A DNA stretch of 9,647 nt from an uncultured bacterium (GCA_905215145.1 CAJMOW010000042.1:1-9647), one strand, 5' to 3'. Shown: positions 1 to 6,822, counted from the stretch's first letter. Notes: generated by a model from the letters alone, not told the origin. Made by a program: numbers and translations.

Positions 1-33
1 AATATACGCGTGACCTAACGTATTAAGATTCAC
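1..33 (-). CDS. Possible 5' end of a leftward gene (partial, cut by window edge)
   Basis: Reading leftward, a GTG at 31-33 is preceded at close range by AAAGG and opens a frame that stays open for the 11 codons left in the window (NLNTLGHAYI after the start). It lies downstream of a good leftward promoter at 72-100, with a leader of about 30 nt. The residues recall the beginning of S-adenosylmethionine decarboxylase proenzymes (LG-H near the N-terminus), but 11 codons cannot establish a family. It is separated from the next gene by a terminator, so it would be its own transcription unit. Confidence 0.35.
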   Translation of the reverse strand, partial: MNLNTLGHAYI

Positions 34-71
34 ATTACCTTTAAAATTTGCTGTACGAGTCTTTCAAATAT

Positions 72-100
72 ATTATACACCATAAAAATTAAAAATGTAA
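72..100 (-). promoter_or_regulatory. Sigma-A-type promoter, leftward
   Basis: On the minus strand a TTACAT -35 (complement of 95-100) is followed after 17 bp by a perfect TATAAT -10 (complement of 72-77). It points to the left edge and would start transcription near position 65, some 30 nt before the candidate GTG at 33. The stretch 101-270 upstream of it contains no gene that I can see. Confidence 0.55.
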
Positions 101-273
101 CTATACAAACGATAAATCGTAATTATAGAATTTCCTTTGTCATTTACTGTCGAACTCACGATTATTTTCTTTTCTTCTATACATTTTATATTTAATTTTG
201 CTTAGACGTATTATACAAAATTGACTTTTATTGATGCAATAAAACTATGGTTCATATTCATTTTTGATAAGGC

Positions 274-311
274 ATATAAAAAGAAACAAGTCTTATAAAA
301 AATTGTTTCTT
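274..311 (-). terminator. Intrinsic terminator of the surface-protein operon
   Basis: Read on the minus strand, a 9-bp stem (AAGAAACAA at 303-311 complement, TTGTTTCTT at 281-289 complement) with a loop of about 13 nt is followed by a TTTTTATAT tail. The stem begins 2 nt after the stop codon of the 181-aa gene (314-316), so the placement is exactly that of a rho-independent terminator. Confidence 0.75.
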
Positions 312-313
312 TA

Positions 314-859
314 TTAATTATCTTCAAGTATTATTTGACCATCCGTAATTGGTATATTTGGGAAACTTGCATCCATTAATGTGAAGTTTCTAACTGGTGC
401 TGTTGGATTTATTATTTGTACTGTTTCAAAAGCTTCAGTCATCACTATTGATTTAACAGTATCTTCAAATGTGTGTCCTCCATCACTTGATATTTGTTTG
501 TAATATATTGCAGTGCTTCCTGATTCAGCAAATGGAACATTATTAAATACAGCGTTTCCATCATCATTAGTTATTATTTCATTTCCAACTATTGTTCCTG
601 TACTATCCGTTCTTATAAATTTGGCACCAACAATTTGTATTCCAGTATTAGGATCTCCTGTATCTGTAACATGAAGTGTTAAAGTCCCCTTGGCACTTAT
701 TGTAAATGCATATGTAGTCGTTCCATCTGCAATGGTAACACTTTTTGGCTCAAGTGTTGATGAATCATATCCACCAGCAACAGCTTGGGCATTATATGTT
801 CCTGTAACAAGTTCAATACTTCCTTTACCATTTGTTATTGGGATTGTATGTCTTGCCAT
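314..859 (-). CDS. Cna-B/prealbumin-like small surface-type protein (181 aa)
   Basis: A 181-residue beta-rich, Thr/Ile/Gly-rich protein. Residues about 58-147 follow the Cna-B/SpaA (prealbumin-like) pattern: a strand beginning GTLTLHVTD, then GAKFIRTD, then a turn with NDDGNAVFNNVPF and a Tyr-rich strand. Such domains form stalks of Gram-positive surface adhesins. Residues 1-55 look like a second beta-sandwich unit. The last 24 residues (FTLMD..FPNIPI..GQIIL) match the C-terminus of the neighbouring 119-aa protein. There is no signal peptide, membrane segment or sortase motif. The ATG at 857-859 follows GGAGGG by 11 nt, inside the end of the upstream gene, so translation is probably coupled. 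A terminator follows directly. The exact function is unknown. Confidence 0.85.
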   Translation of the reverse strand: MARHTIPITNGKGSIELVTGTYNAQAVAGGYDSSTLEPKSVTIADGTTTYAFTISAKGTLTLHVTDTGDPNTGIQIVGAKFIRTDSTGTIVGNEIITNDDGNAVFNNVPFAESGSTAIYYKQISSDGGHTFEDTVKSIVMTEAFETVQIINPTAPVRNFTLMDASFPNIPITDGQIILEDN

Positions 860-1194
860 AATATCATCTTCCCTCCTTCTATTTTTATATTTGGATAATA
901 TTTGTCCTTTAATAAAAATGTAACAAAATGTTCTTTTCTTTTATTATCACTAATATTTATACAATAAAGCTTATTCTTTCTTGCAATTAAAGGAATTTTA
1001 ATAATTGATAAATTAGAATATATGACTAATTTATATACCTCATTATTGCATATTGATATTTTTACTTTTCCAAACCTATCTGTTATTCCATCAAAAACAA
1101 TCTCATTACATTTATCTTCTAGTTTTATTTTTAAATTACTTAAGCTTATACTTTTATTACTGCAGAGTTTAATATAAATATGATCATTTGTCAT
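835..1194 (-). CDS. Small beta-sandwich protein sharing a C-terminal motif with the next gene (119 aa)
   Basis: A 119-residue protein rich in Ile, Lys, Asn and Ser. Residues about 14-82 look like a carboxypeptidase-regulatory/Cna-B-like beta sandwich: LKIKLEDK, then DGITDRFGKVKISI (the Gly-containing turn typical of the fold), then YKLVIYS. The C-terminus (about 91-114, FLLKD..YPNIKI..GKMILW) matches the end of the 181-aa protein. No signal peptide or anchor is visible. The ATG at 1192-1194 is preceded by GAGGTG at a 4-nt spacing. The last 25 bp overlap the next gene in another frame, which indicates tight co-expression. I do not recognise a named family; the fold call rests on pattern only. 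Confidence 0.75.
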   Translation of the reverse strand: MTNDHIYIKLCSNKSISLSNLKIKLEDKCNEIVFDGITDRFGKVKISICNNEVYKLVIYSNLSIIKIPLIARKNKLYCINISDNKRKEHFVTFLLKDKYYPNIKIEGGKMILWQDIQSQ

Positions 1195-1214
1195 AATTCA
1201 CCTCATTACAATAT

Positions 1215-1244
1215 ATTTTATGAATCAATTTTCTTTTTTGTAAA
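1215..1244 (-). promoter_or_regulatory. Possible internal promoter for the two small genes
   Basis: On the minus strand TTTACA (complement of 1239-1244) lies 18 bp before TAAAAT (complement of 1215-1220). Each hexamer is one mismatch from consensus. The start would fall about 14 nt before the ATG at 1194, just upstream of its GAGGTG ribosome site. In such AT-rich DNA a chance match is possible. Confidence 0.35.
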
Positions 1245-1248
1245 GGCA

Positions 1249-3105
1249 TTATGCCTCAATACTCCAGATTATTAATGTAGAATAATCTTCATTTTCAAGT
1301 AAATCTTTACTAGGTTTTAGAAACAAACCTTTATCAGTCGAAAATGTAATATTACTAATACTTACATTCCCACCATTATCATTTGATTCATATATCAAAT
1401 TTTTATTTGTTTTTAAAAGAATTTCTTCATTATTAAATTTTTTAAAAAGTAGTGAATCAATTAATACTTTACCAGTATTCTCCATCATTGGATTTATATA
1501 TTTTATATAAAGTTTCCAATTGGTACTATTTAACCTACTATCAACTACTGTTACCACTGTTCTATTTTTTTTAGGTAAAATAATTGGATTAGTTGAAGAT
1601 GGCATTATACTAAACGGAATATTTTCTGTTACTTTTAAAAGAGTTAACTCCCCCATAAAAGGTGTTGTTACCTTTCTTTCAGTAAAACAACTATTTAAAC
1701 AAGCTGTTATTTTCACTCTTGTATTATCTGATATAGTAGAATTAATGTTTGCTTCAAACAAACCATTTTCATCTGAGACTACTGTTAAACTTTTATTATC
1801 ATATTCTATTTTAATATTTGCATGTGGTACGGTATGACCTGCAATAACATCTGTAGAAGTTATAATTGGATGAACATTTATTTTAAGCATTCCAATAGTC
1901 AATATTTTTATATTTTGCAAGGTAAAACTATTTATATCTGTTAATGAACTTAATTCAGTTTCTGTAAAGTTATGAGATATAATTACTGTACTATCTTTAT
2001 TTAGTACACCTGTTATTTTAGCTGGTGTATTTTCTTTGTACCAATAGAATGCTGGTATATCATCAAGACCACAAGCAGAAGTGTAATCAAGAGCATATAT
2101 CCACATATTAATTCTACTAAAATTAAATACAAAATTAACAGGATTATTGGTATAAACTACATTTGCATTTTTAGTATAAATATTTACATATTTGGGATTA
2201 TCTAGTATAAAATTTTGATTTGTTCCTTTAAAATAAATATTATAATTATCAGATGGTGTAGTCATATATGTATTTATTACTGATATACTTGCACCTTCTT
2301 TAACCATAAAATCTCCAAATACATTCCACATAGGAACTCTTTGATGACTTTTCTCTATAAATGTAAAATTAGCCATTTCTTCTATTACAACATTTCTAGC
2401 ACCATGAGTTGTCGTTATTGCAAAACCATTTCCTGTTGTTAAAAGAAATTCCGCACCATGACCTACTATTAAATCTAATCTATTAGTTCCATTCATAAAC
2501 TCTTTATCAGTTGTAATACTAACTCTACTATTTGGCATAATTTTAACTGAAGATGGTATAACATCATTAAAGAAAAAAACTGTATTAGTACTTGAACTAC
2601 TTGTAATTGTTGTATTTCCACCGATTATAATTCTATTGGAATTACAAGCTCTTTGTGCGGGAACATTATTAGTATCTTTTACCTCTAAAACAGAATCAAC
2701 AATTTTAGTTGTTCCATAATAATTTTGTGAAAGTTCGATTCCACTAAAATTTATGTTATTATATTCTACTACTACATTAGAATAATTTGGATGAGATGGA
2801 ACATATATAACTCCATAACCATGTGAAGATACTATATTCATATTTTTTAATATGATTCTTTTATTAGTTGTACTTACCTTTATAACCGTTTCTTCTAAAC
2901 TCAAATTATTTGTATAAGTATATTTTGTATTATTATAAGTTCCATCAATTATCACTTTACTTTTATTACTATTTATAGTAAAACCACTTGTTGCAGTAAT
3001 ATCACTTCCTAAATAAATATATTCATAACTATTATCTTCACTCAACACTTGTTCTAATTCATCATTATTATTTATTACAACAGTAGTATCATTTATTATT
3101 TGCAT
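1249..3105 (-). CDS. Large adhesin-like protein: beta-helix, Ig-like unit and WxL-like C-terminus (618 aa)
   Basis: The domain order can be read from the sequence. Residues about 15-330 are repetitive short strands (YEYIYLGSDI, then VIIDGT, then RIILKNMNI) typical of the pectate-lyase-like right-handed beta-helix found in adhesins of WxL proteins. Residues about 408-480 form a bacterial Ig-like unit, with TDVIAGHTVPHANIKI and SDENGLFEANI. Residues about 514-618 resemble a WxL domain: VTVVDSR is followed by the W-K-L triplet at 530-532, and the protein ends with YSTLIIWSIEA, where W-S-I replaces the second W-x-L. WxL domains are known to bind peptidoglycan at the surface of low-GC Gram-positives. 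No signal peptide precedes the helix, which starts almost at residue 1. The ATG at 3103-3105 has AAAGGA about 10 nt upstream. No LPXTG. The catalytic role of a lyase is unlikely; adhesion or coat structure is more plausible. Confidence 0.8.
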   Translation of the reverse strand: MQIINDTTVVINNNDELEQVLSEDNSYEYIYLGSDITATSGFTINSNKSKVIIDGTYNNTKYTYTNNLSLEETVIKVSTTNKRIILKNMNIVSSHGYGVIYVPSHPNYSNVVVEYNNINFSGIELSQNYYGTTKIVDSVLEVKDTNNVPAQRACNSNRIIIGGNTTITSSSSTNTVFFFNDVIPSSVKIMPNSRVSITTDKEFMNGTNRLDLIVGHGAEFLLTTGNGFAITTTHGARNVVIEEMANFTFIEKSHQRVPMWNVFGDFMVKEGASISVINTYMTTPSDNYNIYFKGTNQNFILDNPKYVNIYTKNANVVYTNNPVNFVFNFSRINMWIYALDYTSACGLDDIPAFYWYKENTPAKITGVLNKDSTVIISHNFTETELSSLTDINSFTLQNIKILTIGMLKINVHPIITSTDVIAGHTVPHANIKIEYDNKSLTVVSDENGLFEANINSTISDNTRVKITACLNSCFTERKVTTPFMGELTLLKVTENIPFSIMPSSTNPIILPKKNRTVVTVVDSRLNSTNWKLYIKYINPMMENTGKVLIDSLLFKKFNNEEILLKTNKNLIYESNDNGGNVSISNITFSTDKGLFLKPSKDLLENEDYSTLIIWSIEA

Positions 3106-3167
3106 ATCATCACTTTCCTTTACTATATTTTATGGTTTAAATTAATTTTGAAATAATTAATTCATAA

Positions 3168-3193
3168 CAAAAAGAGTAGAATTTTCTACTCTT
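3168..3193 (-). terminator. Intrinsic terminator overlapping the collagen-like gene's stop
   Basis: On the minus strand a perfect 9-bp stem AAGAGTAGA / TCTACTCTT with a 4-nt loop is followed by TTTTTG. The first stem bases lie inside the TAA stop codon (3192-3194), so translation termination and hairpin formation share nucleotides. This makes the collagen-like gene a separate transcription unit from the adhesin-like gene downstream. Confidence 0.8.
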
Positions 3194-4307
3194 AATGTAT
3201 TTTAGTAACACTTAACACTGCATTAGTGCTTCCATTAAATATTATATTAACTGTCATTGAAGGCTTTACATTTAATGTAACAAGATCATCTTTATTAAGA
3301 GATACAATAGTTGAACCACTTATACAATTAATTATTTGTGCTTGAAACTCACTAGTTGTATTTGTAGCCGGTTGTAGTATATCATTTGCTCTTACAGACA
3401 TAGTTAAAGAACAATCTTCATTTGTCGCTCCACATAATGAATATGAAATAAGATAAACACCATTCTCTTTTATTTTAATTGAATTATTATCTGGATATTC
3501 TGTAAGAAAAGCAGCTCCTTTTTCATATAATGGAATTGTAGTATCAGTTCCTTGTGGTAAATTAAGTTGCGTGTCAGTCATTAAATATCTAATCCCATAA
3601 GAAGATACGAATTCTGTTCCAGGAGGTCCTGCTGGACCTTGTGGACCTCTATCTCCAGTATCACCTTTTTCTCCTTTTGGAATTAAAAAAGCTAAATGAT
3701 GTACCCAGTTTTCAAAAGTATCCATAACTTGTGCTGGTTCTCCAGGCTCTAAAGTTTCGGTTTCATCTATGGCAATATGTTCTGTTCTTCCTATTTCTCC
3801 TGGCAATCCCCTTGGTCCTCTATCTCCAGTATCACCTTTTTCACCTTTTGGGATTTTAAAATCTAAAACTACATCTACTGGTGTTCCGATATTTATAACT
3901 TCGGCTTCTTCAGTCGGTTCTATTGTTTCTACATTTCCAATTTGAATAGTAGATGGTCCTTGATCACCTCTTTCTCCTTTTATTCCTTGTGGACCAATAT
4001 CACCTTTTTCTCCCTTTGGTCCTGGAATTCCTTGTGGTCCAATTTTCCCTTCTACGCCTTGTTGTCCCCTAGGTATTTTAAAGTTCAAAATGACATCTTC
4101 ATTCGTTCCAGAATTTTCTACTTTAGCAACTTCAAATGGTTCTACTGTTTCTGTAATTCCAACATCAATACTTGAAGGTCCTGGAATTCCTCTATCTCCT
4201 TTTTCTCCCCTTGGACCAGTTGGCCCTTGCACATAACAAATTTGATATTTTTTTCTTTCTTCTTCGATTCTTTTCCTTATTCGTTCATAATCATCACAAC
4301 TATTCAT
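3192..4307 (-). CDS. Collagen-like trimeric protein with interleaved beta modules and C-terminal globular head (371 aa)
   Basis: Four Gly-X-Y blocks (about residues 28-45, 81-119, 155-173 and 212-230, for example GPTGPRGEKGDRG) alternate with three related modules of about 35 residues (46-80, 119-154, 174-211). Each module has the pattern I..G..ET.EP.E.A.V followed by LxFxIPKG or a close variant. The C-terminal 135 residues (ENGVYLISYS and neighbouring strands) resemble the C1q/TNF-like head of BclA-type bacterial collagens, which trimerises the stalk. The first 22 residues are charged and helical (IRKRIEEERKK), not a signal peptide; a CYVQGPTGP junction starts the collagen part. The ATG at 4305-4307 follows AGGAGG closely. 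A promoter lies about 150 nt upstream and a terminator at the stop. Known relatives include exosporium filaments and surface fibres; which one applies here is not shown. Confidence 0.9.
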   Translation of the reverse strand: MNSCDDYERIRKRIEEERKKYQICYVQGPTGPRGEKGDRGIPGPSSIDVGITETVEPFEVAKVENSGTNEDVILNFKIPRGQQGVEGKIGPQGIPGPKGEKGDIGPQGIKGERGDQGPSTIQIGNVETIEPTEEAEVINIGTPVDVVLDFKIPKGEKGDTGDRGPRGLPGEIGRTEHIAIDETETLEPGEPAQVMDTFENWVHHLAFLIPKGEKGDTGDRGPQGPAGPPGTEFVSSYGIRYLMTDTQLNLPQGTDTTIPLYEKGAAFLTEYPDNNSIKIKENGVYLISYSLCGATNEDCSLTMSVRANDILQPATNTTSEFQAQIINCISGSTIVSLNKDDLVTLNVKPSMTVNIIFNGSTNAVLSVTKIH

Positions 4308-4455
4308 TATACCCCTCCTTTAATTTTTTAGAATTAACTTTCTTATTTCAATTCTTCTATTTAATTTATGAAAATATTTTTAAAATGTATAATGAATATG
4401 TAATAAAATATTAGTATTAAAAAATATTACTTATTCTCATAAAAACTTCCTAAAA

Positions 4456-4484
4456 ATTATATTTAGATGTATAAATTATGCCTA
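4456..4484 (-). promoter_or_regulatory. Likely promoter of the collagen-like gene
   Basis: On the minus strand TAGGCA (complement of 4479-4484, 4 of 6 to TTGACA) lies 17 bp upstream of a perfect TATAAT (complement of 4456-4461). This leaves a 5' leader of about 145 nt before the ATG at 4307. A weaker CATAATTTA match to the sporulation sigma-K -10 overlaps it, but no matching -35 was seen. The gap 4308-4535 holds no other feature I can support. Confidence 0.45.
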
Positions 4485-4535
4485 CAATAATTAACATTTA
4501 CAAGGAAATATAATTATAATACAATATTTTTTGTT

Positions 4536-5405
4536 TTAATATTCTATAATATTTTTAATAGTTTCTGAATTTATTTGTTTTTCAAGGAGTTCTGTTGCTT
4601 CCTTTCTACTTTCTTTATAAGATATATAATAATTTTATGTTGTTTATATTCTAGAATGCTCTAGTATCTCGGTAACATCTATTTCTACTCCACTTCTTAA
4701 CGTTTTTGCCTCAACCCTCTCTCAAATCACAGAATCTACATTTAATATCATTCCAAGTTAAAGCAAATACTTCACAAGTTCTCATCTAGTAAAGCATGCT
4801 GTTAAAAATGCACATACAAAAGCTTTGTTATTCTTAAATCTATTTAAAATTAATTCAATTTCTTCTTTGATATATATATGACCTATATCTTTTTTTAATT
4901 CGAATGATGATACTCTTGGAATTTCTAAAAAACTTGCTATATTATTTTGAATAAATCCAAAATAATACATTACATCTCTTAATGAACTTTTAATAATTTC
5001 TTAATATCACTTTTGTACTTGAAGCTTGTTATAACTTTAATAATGCTTGATTTAAAACATATGGTGTTAAAATTGATAGTTTATAATTGCCTAATTCTTT
5101 TTTTATATTTCTAAAAGATTCTTTGTATCTTTTGGCTGTAGAATATTTATAATTTAGTTCAAAATATTCTTTCATCCAATAATCTAAATAATCACTATAA
5201 GATATTTTGCTTGACTCTATACAGTGTCCCACATTTATATATTAATTGTATGCTTTTACTCCTGCCTCAATAGCTTCTGATTTGGTTTTAAATCCTAACT
5301 TGTTTTTATATTTTCTTTTACCATCAATAGATACAATAGCAAATTGATATTGATATACCTTCCCCTTTTTTGAACATAAATATTTTCACTAATTTTTTCC
5401 TCCAT
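4536..5405 (-). pseudogene. Tyrosine recombinase (integrase) relic with collapsed catalytic domain
   Basis: Stitching frames together gives a recognisable integrase. It starts with an AP2-like arm-binding N-terminus (FAIVSIDGKRKYKNKLGFKT, complement of about 5280-5345). A core-binding segment follows (SYSDYLDYWMKEYFELNYKY, complement of about 5145-5205), then FIQNNIASFLEIPRV, then the Arg box MRTCEVFALTWNDI near 4748-4795. The C-terminal tail ILEHSRI..NYYIS.KES contains the conserved His and the Tyr context. Between WNDI and a degenerate CDLRE, where intact enzymes have HDLRH, well over 50 residues are missing, so the catalytic core is incomplete. At least four frame changes or stops add to this. 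The reconstructed 870 bp compares with about 1.15 kb for full-length relatives. It probably once integrated the island to its right. The gene is dead. Confidence 0.85.
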
Positions 5406-5417
5406 TAATTGCTTAAC

Positions 5418-5446
5418 TAAAAAAATACCAGCAAATTGCTAGTATT
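5418..5446 (-). terminator. Intrinsic terminator just upstream of the integrase relic
   Basis: On the minus strand AATACTAGC / GCTGGTATT form a 9-bp stem with one U-G wobble and a 5-nt loop, followed by TTTTTT. It ends transcription coming from the RhuM side. The T-tract stops only about 12 nt before the integrase ATG (5403-5405), which therefore has no room for its own promoter. Confidence 0.75.
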
Positions 5447-5524
5447 AACAGTTAATCTAAAATTAATATTATTTTTCTTTATTATTTACTTTATTCTTTA
5501 AATACCAATAGCACGACTATAGTT

Positions 5525-5674
5525 TTACTTCAATATAGATAGTACAATTTTTAAATCATCACAATTATCTATATTATCAATAGCATTTATTTTTATATGA
5601 TATTTGCTAGTAATACCTTTAAAACAAAGTAAATCTTCTATTTCTCTATGTTGTGTCAAATGTATGCAGTTAAC
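5525..5674 (-). pseudogene. Unidentified reading-frame remnant after the RhuM fragment
   Basis: Immediately past the RhuM stop, the +1 frame is open for about 50 codons with normal-looking composition (EIEDLLCFKGITSKYHI, then DNCDDLKIVLSILK) and ends at TAA 5525-5527. It has no start codon of its own. It does not resemble the C-terminus expected for RhuM, so it may be the end of a different gene joined by a deletion. I do not recognise it, and it may be chance. Confidence 0.25.
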
Positions 5675-6060
5675 CCAGTAATTGCATAATGAAATTTATT
5701 TTGAATAGTTTTATAAAAAGTTATTGCAGGATCACTATTTTTATCATAATCAATAGAACATTCAGCAAATATATCAGTAATTTTTTGATAAAACATTCTC
5801 TCGCTTGTACGAATTAATTTAATTCTTTCAAGTAATCTTTTAAAATATTCTTGATCAGATTTTTTTGCTTTTAAAAATCTTTCATCATTTAATGCAAAAC
5901 TTTGAACCATATAATCTTTAATTATTTTATTTGCCCAAGTTCTAAATTTAATTGCTTTTTTAGAGTTAACTCTAAAAACAATAGAAATAATCATATCAAG
6001 ATTATAATACTTAGTATTGTAAGTTTGCTTGCCTTCATTACCCATATGTGCGATTTTTGC
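5656..6060 (-). pseudogene. RhuM-family protein fragment, truncated at both ends
   Basis: Residues decoded from the complement of about 6045 down to 5656 match the RhuM (Virulence_RhuM) family. The visible blocks are TYNTKYYNLDMIISI, RVNSKKAIKFRTWANKIIKDYM, ALNDERF, ERIKLIRTSERMFYQKITDIFA and the end of the core, IQNKFHYAITG. RhuM proteins are found on islands and phage-like elements; their biochemical role is not settled. The usual DNA-binding-like N-terminal part is missing and the frame stops shortly after YAITG, so roughly a third at each end is lost. Upstream the frame continues into sequence belonging to the SIMPL-domain gene, giving a 155-codon chimeric ORF that starts at 6123. A functional product is unlikely. 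Confidence 0.8.
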
Positions 6061-6542
6061 ACATTGTGTTAATGTTTTCCCAGGTGTTTCTGCTATGTTC
6101 TGCATCTTTATATGCATTTGCAAGAACTTGTCGTCTGCAATCTTTTTTATCTTTTACTCCAAAATCAGCATGACATTGTGGTGTATTATCTAGTTTTGAT
6201 AATTATTTCATAATATTTGATAGTTTTTCTTTATCATAATCAAATTTAATTGTAACAATTCGACTAAATGAAAAACCATCAGATAAATATTGTCATATTA
6301 TCATATTTTTGTTCTTCTCTTACAACAAAATTTCTAGTTTTCATATCCGCTTTATTAAAACCATTACTTAAAAGAATATTATTAATAAAATTTTGAACAA
6401 TCATTACATCAGGACTCAAAACTTCCTCATAACTATTTCCTTTCTTGTAAAAATTCATACTTAATATAATTTCATTTGGAGTAAAGTATTCAACTCCTTT
6501 TCCTTGTACAATAATTTCCCTTTTATCATTTCTCTCTTTCAA
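6049..6542 (-). pseudogene. SIMPL-domain (DUF541) protein, broken
   Basis: The first 87 codons (6542 to 6279) read REIIVQGKGVEYFTPNEIIL...VQNFINNILLSNGFNKADMKTRNFVVREEQ, the N-terminal half of a SIMPL domain. After a frameshift near 6280 the second half follows: FSFSRIVTIKFDYDKEKL, then HADFGVKD, then RRQVLANAYKDAE, and after another shift AETPGKTL. An in-frame TAA follows IMK. About 40 C-terminal residues are replaced by RhuM sequence. The TTG at 6542 directly follows an in-frame TAA and lacks a ribosome site. A more natural start is the ATG at 6527-6529 (GAAAGAGAG upstream), which rejoins the frame if one A was lost in the run after it. SIMPL proteins are mostly uncharacterised. This copy was probably co-transcribed with the transglutaminase-like gene. 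Confidence 0.75.
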
Positions 6543-6553
6543 TTATTTGGATA

Positions 6554-6822
6554 TTATTTTTTGTTTTCAATATATGATAATAAAGTAATTAATTCTTGTT
6601 GAATATTTATATATCCTCATAGAAAAAAGTTAATATTTCTGATTCTTTTAAATTACTATCATTGATAGTATTATAATTTTTAACCTTTGTAATTGATGCT
6701 ATACCATTTAATTCTTCATATTTTTTGATTAATTCATATATTATAATTAACTCATCACTTATTTGATTTCTTTTTGTGTTAATATCAAGAACATCAAATT
6801 TATTTAGAAGATCGTTTCCCAT
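6554..6822 (-). pseudogene. Small helical protein coupled to the transglutaminase-like gene (71 aa, probably frameshifted from about 90)
   Basis: A 71-codon ORF runs from ATG 6820-6822 to TAA 6607-6609. It is charged and largely helical (LLNKFDVLDINTKRNQ, ELIIIYELIKKYEELNG). Its ATG overlaps the stop of the upstream gene as TAATG, a classic coupling arrangement. In the next frame, directly at the stop, the sequence continues sensibly (YINIQQELITLLSYIENKK) to a TAA at 6554-6556. One lost base at the ATATATAAAT tract would therefore have shortened a protein of about 90 residues. The short form could still be functional. I do not recognise the family. Confidence 0.5.

Noticed and set aside
690..923. 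Plus-strand open frame over the 181-aa gene
   Set aside because: Antisense shadow of the intact minus-strand gene, hydrophobic composition, no ribosome site.
1244..1256. AGGCATTATGCCT palindrome over the stop of the adhesin-like gene as a terminator
   Set aside because: The stem is only 5 bp with a 3-nt loop and no T-tract follows on the minus strand.
1520..1837. Plus-strand open frame over the adhesin-like gene
   Set aside because: Antisense shadow inside a well-supported 618-codon gene.
3106..3167. Sigma-K-like -10 (CATAAAATA) before the adhesin-like gene
   Set aside because: No matching -35 at the right distance, and such AT-rich 9-mers are expected by chance here.
3942..4414. Two plus-strand open frames over the start of the collagen-like gene
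   Set aside because: Composition dominated by Phe, Leu, Ser, Trp and Tyr, typical of the complement of Gly-Lys-Glu-rich collagen codons; no ribosome sites.
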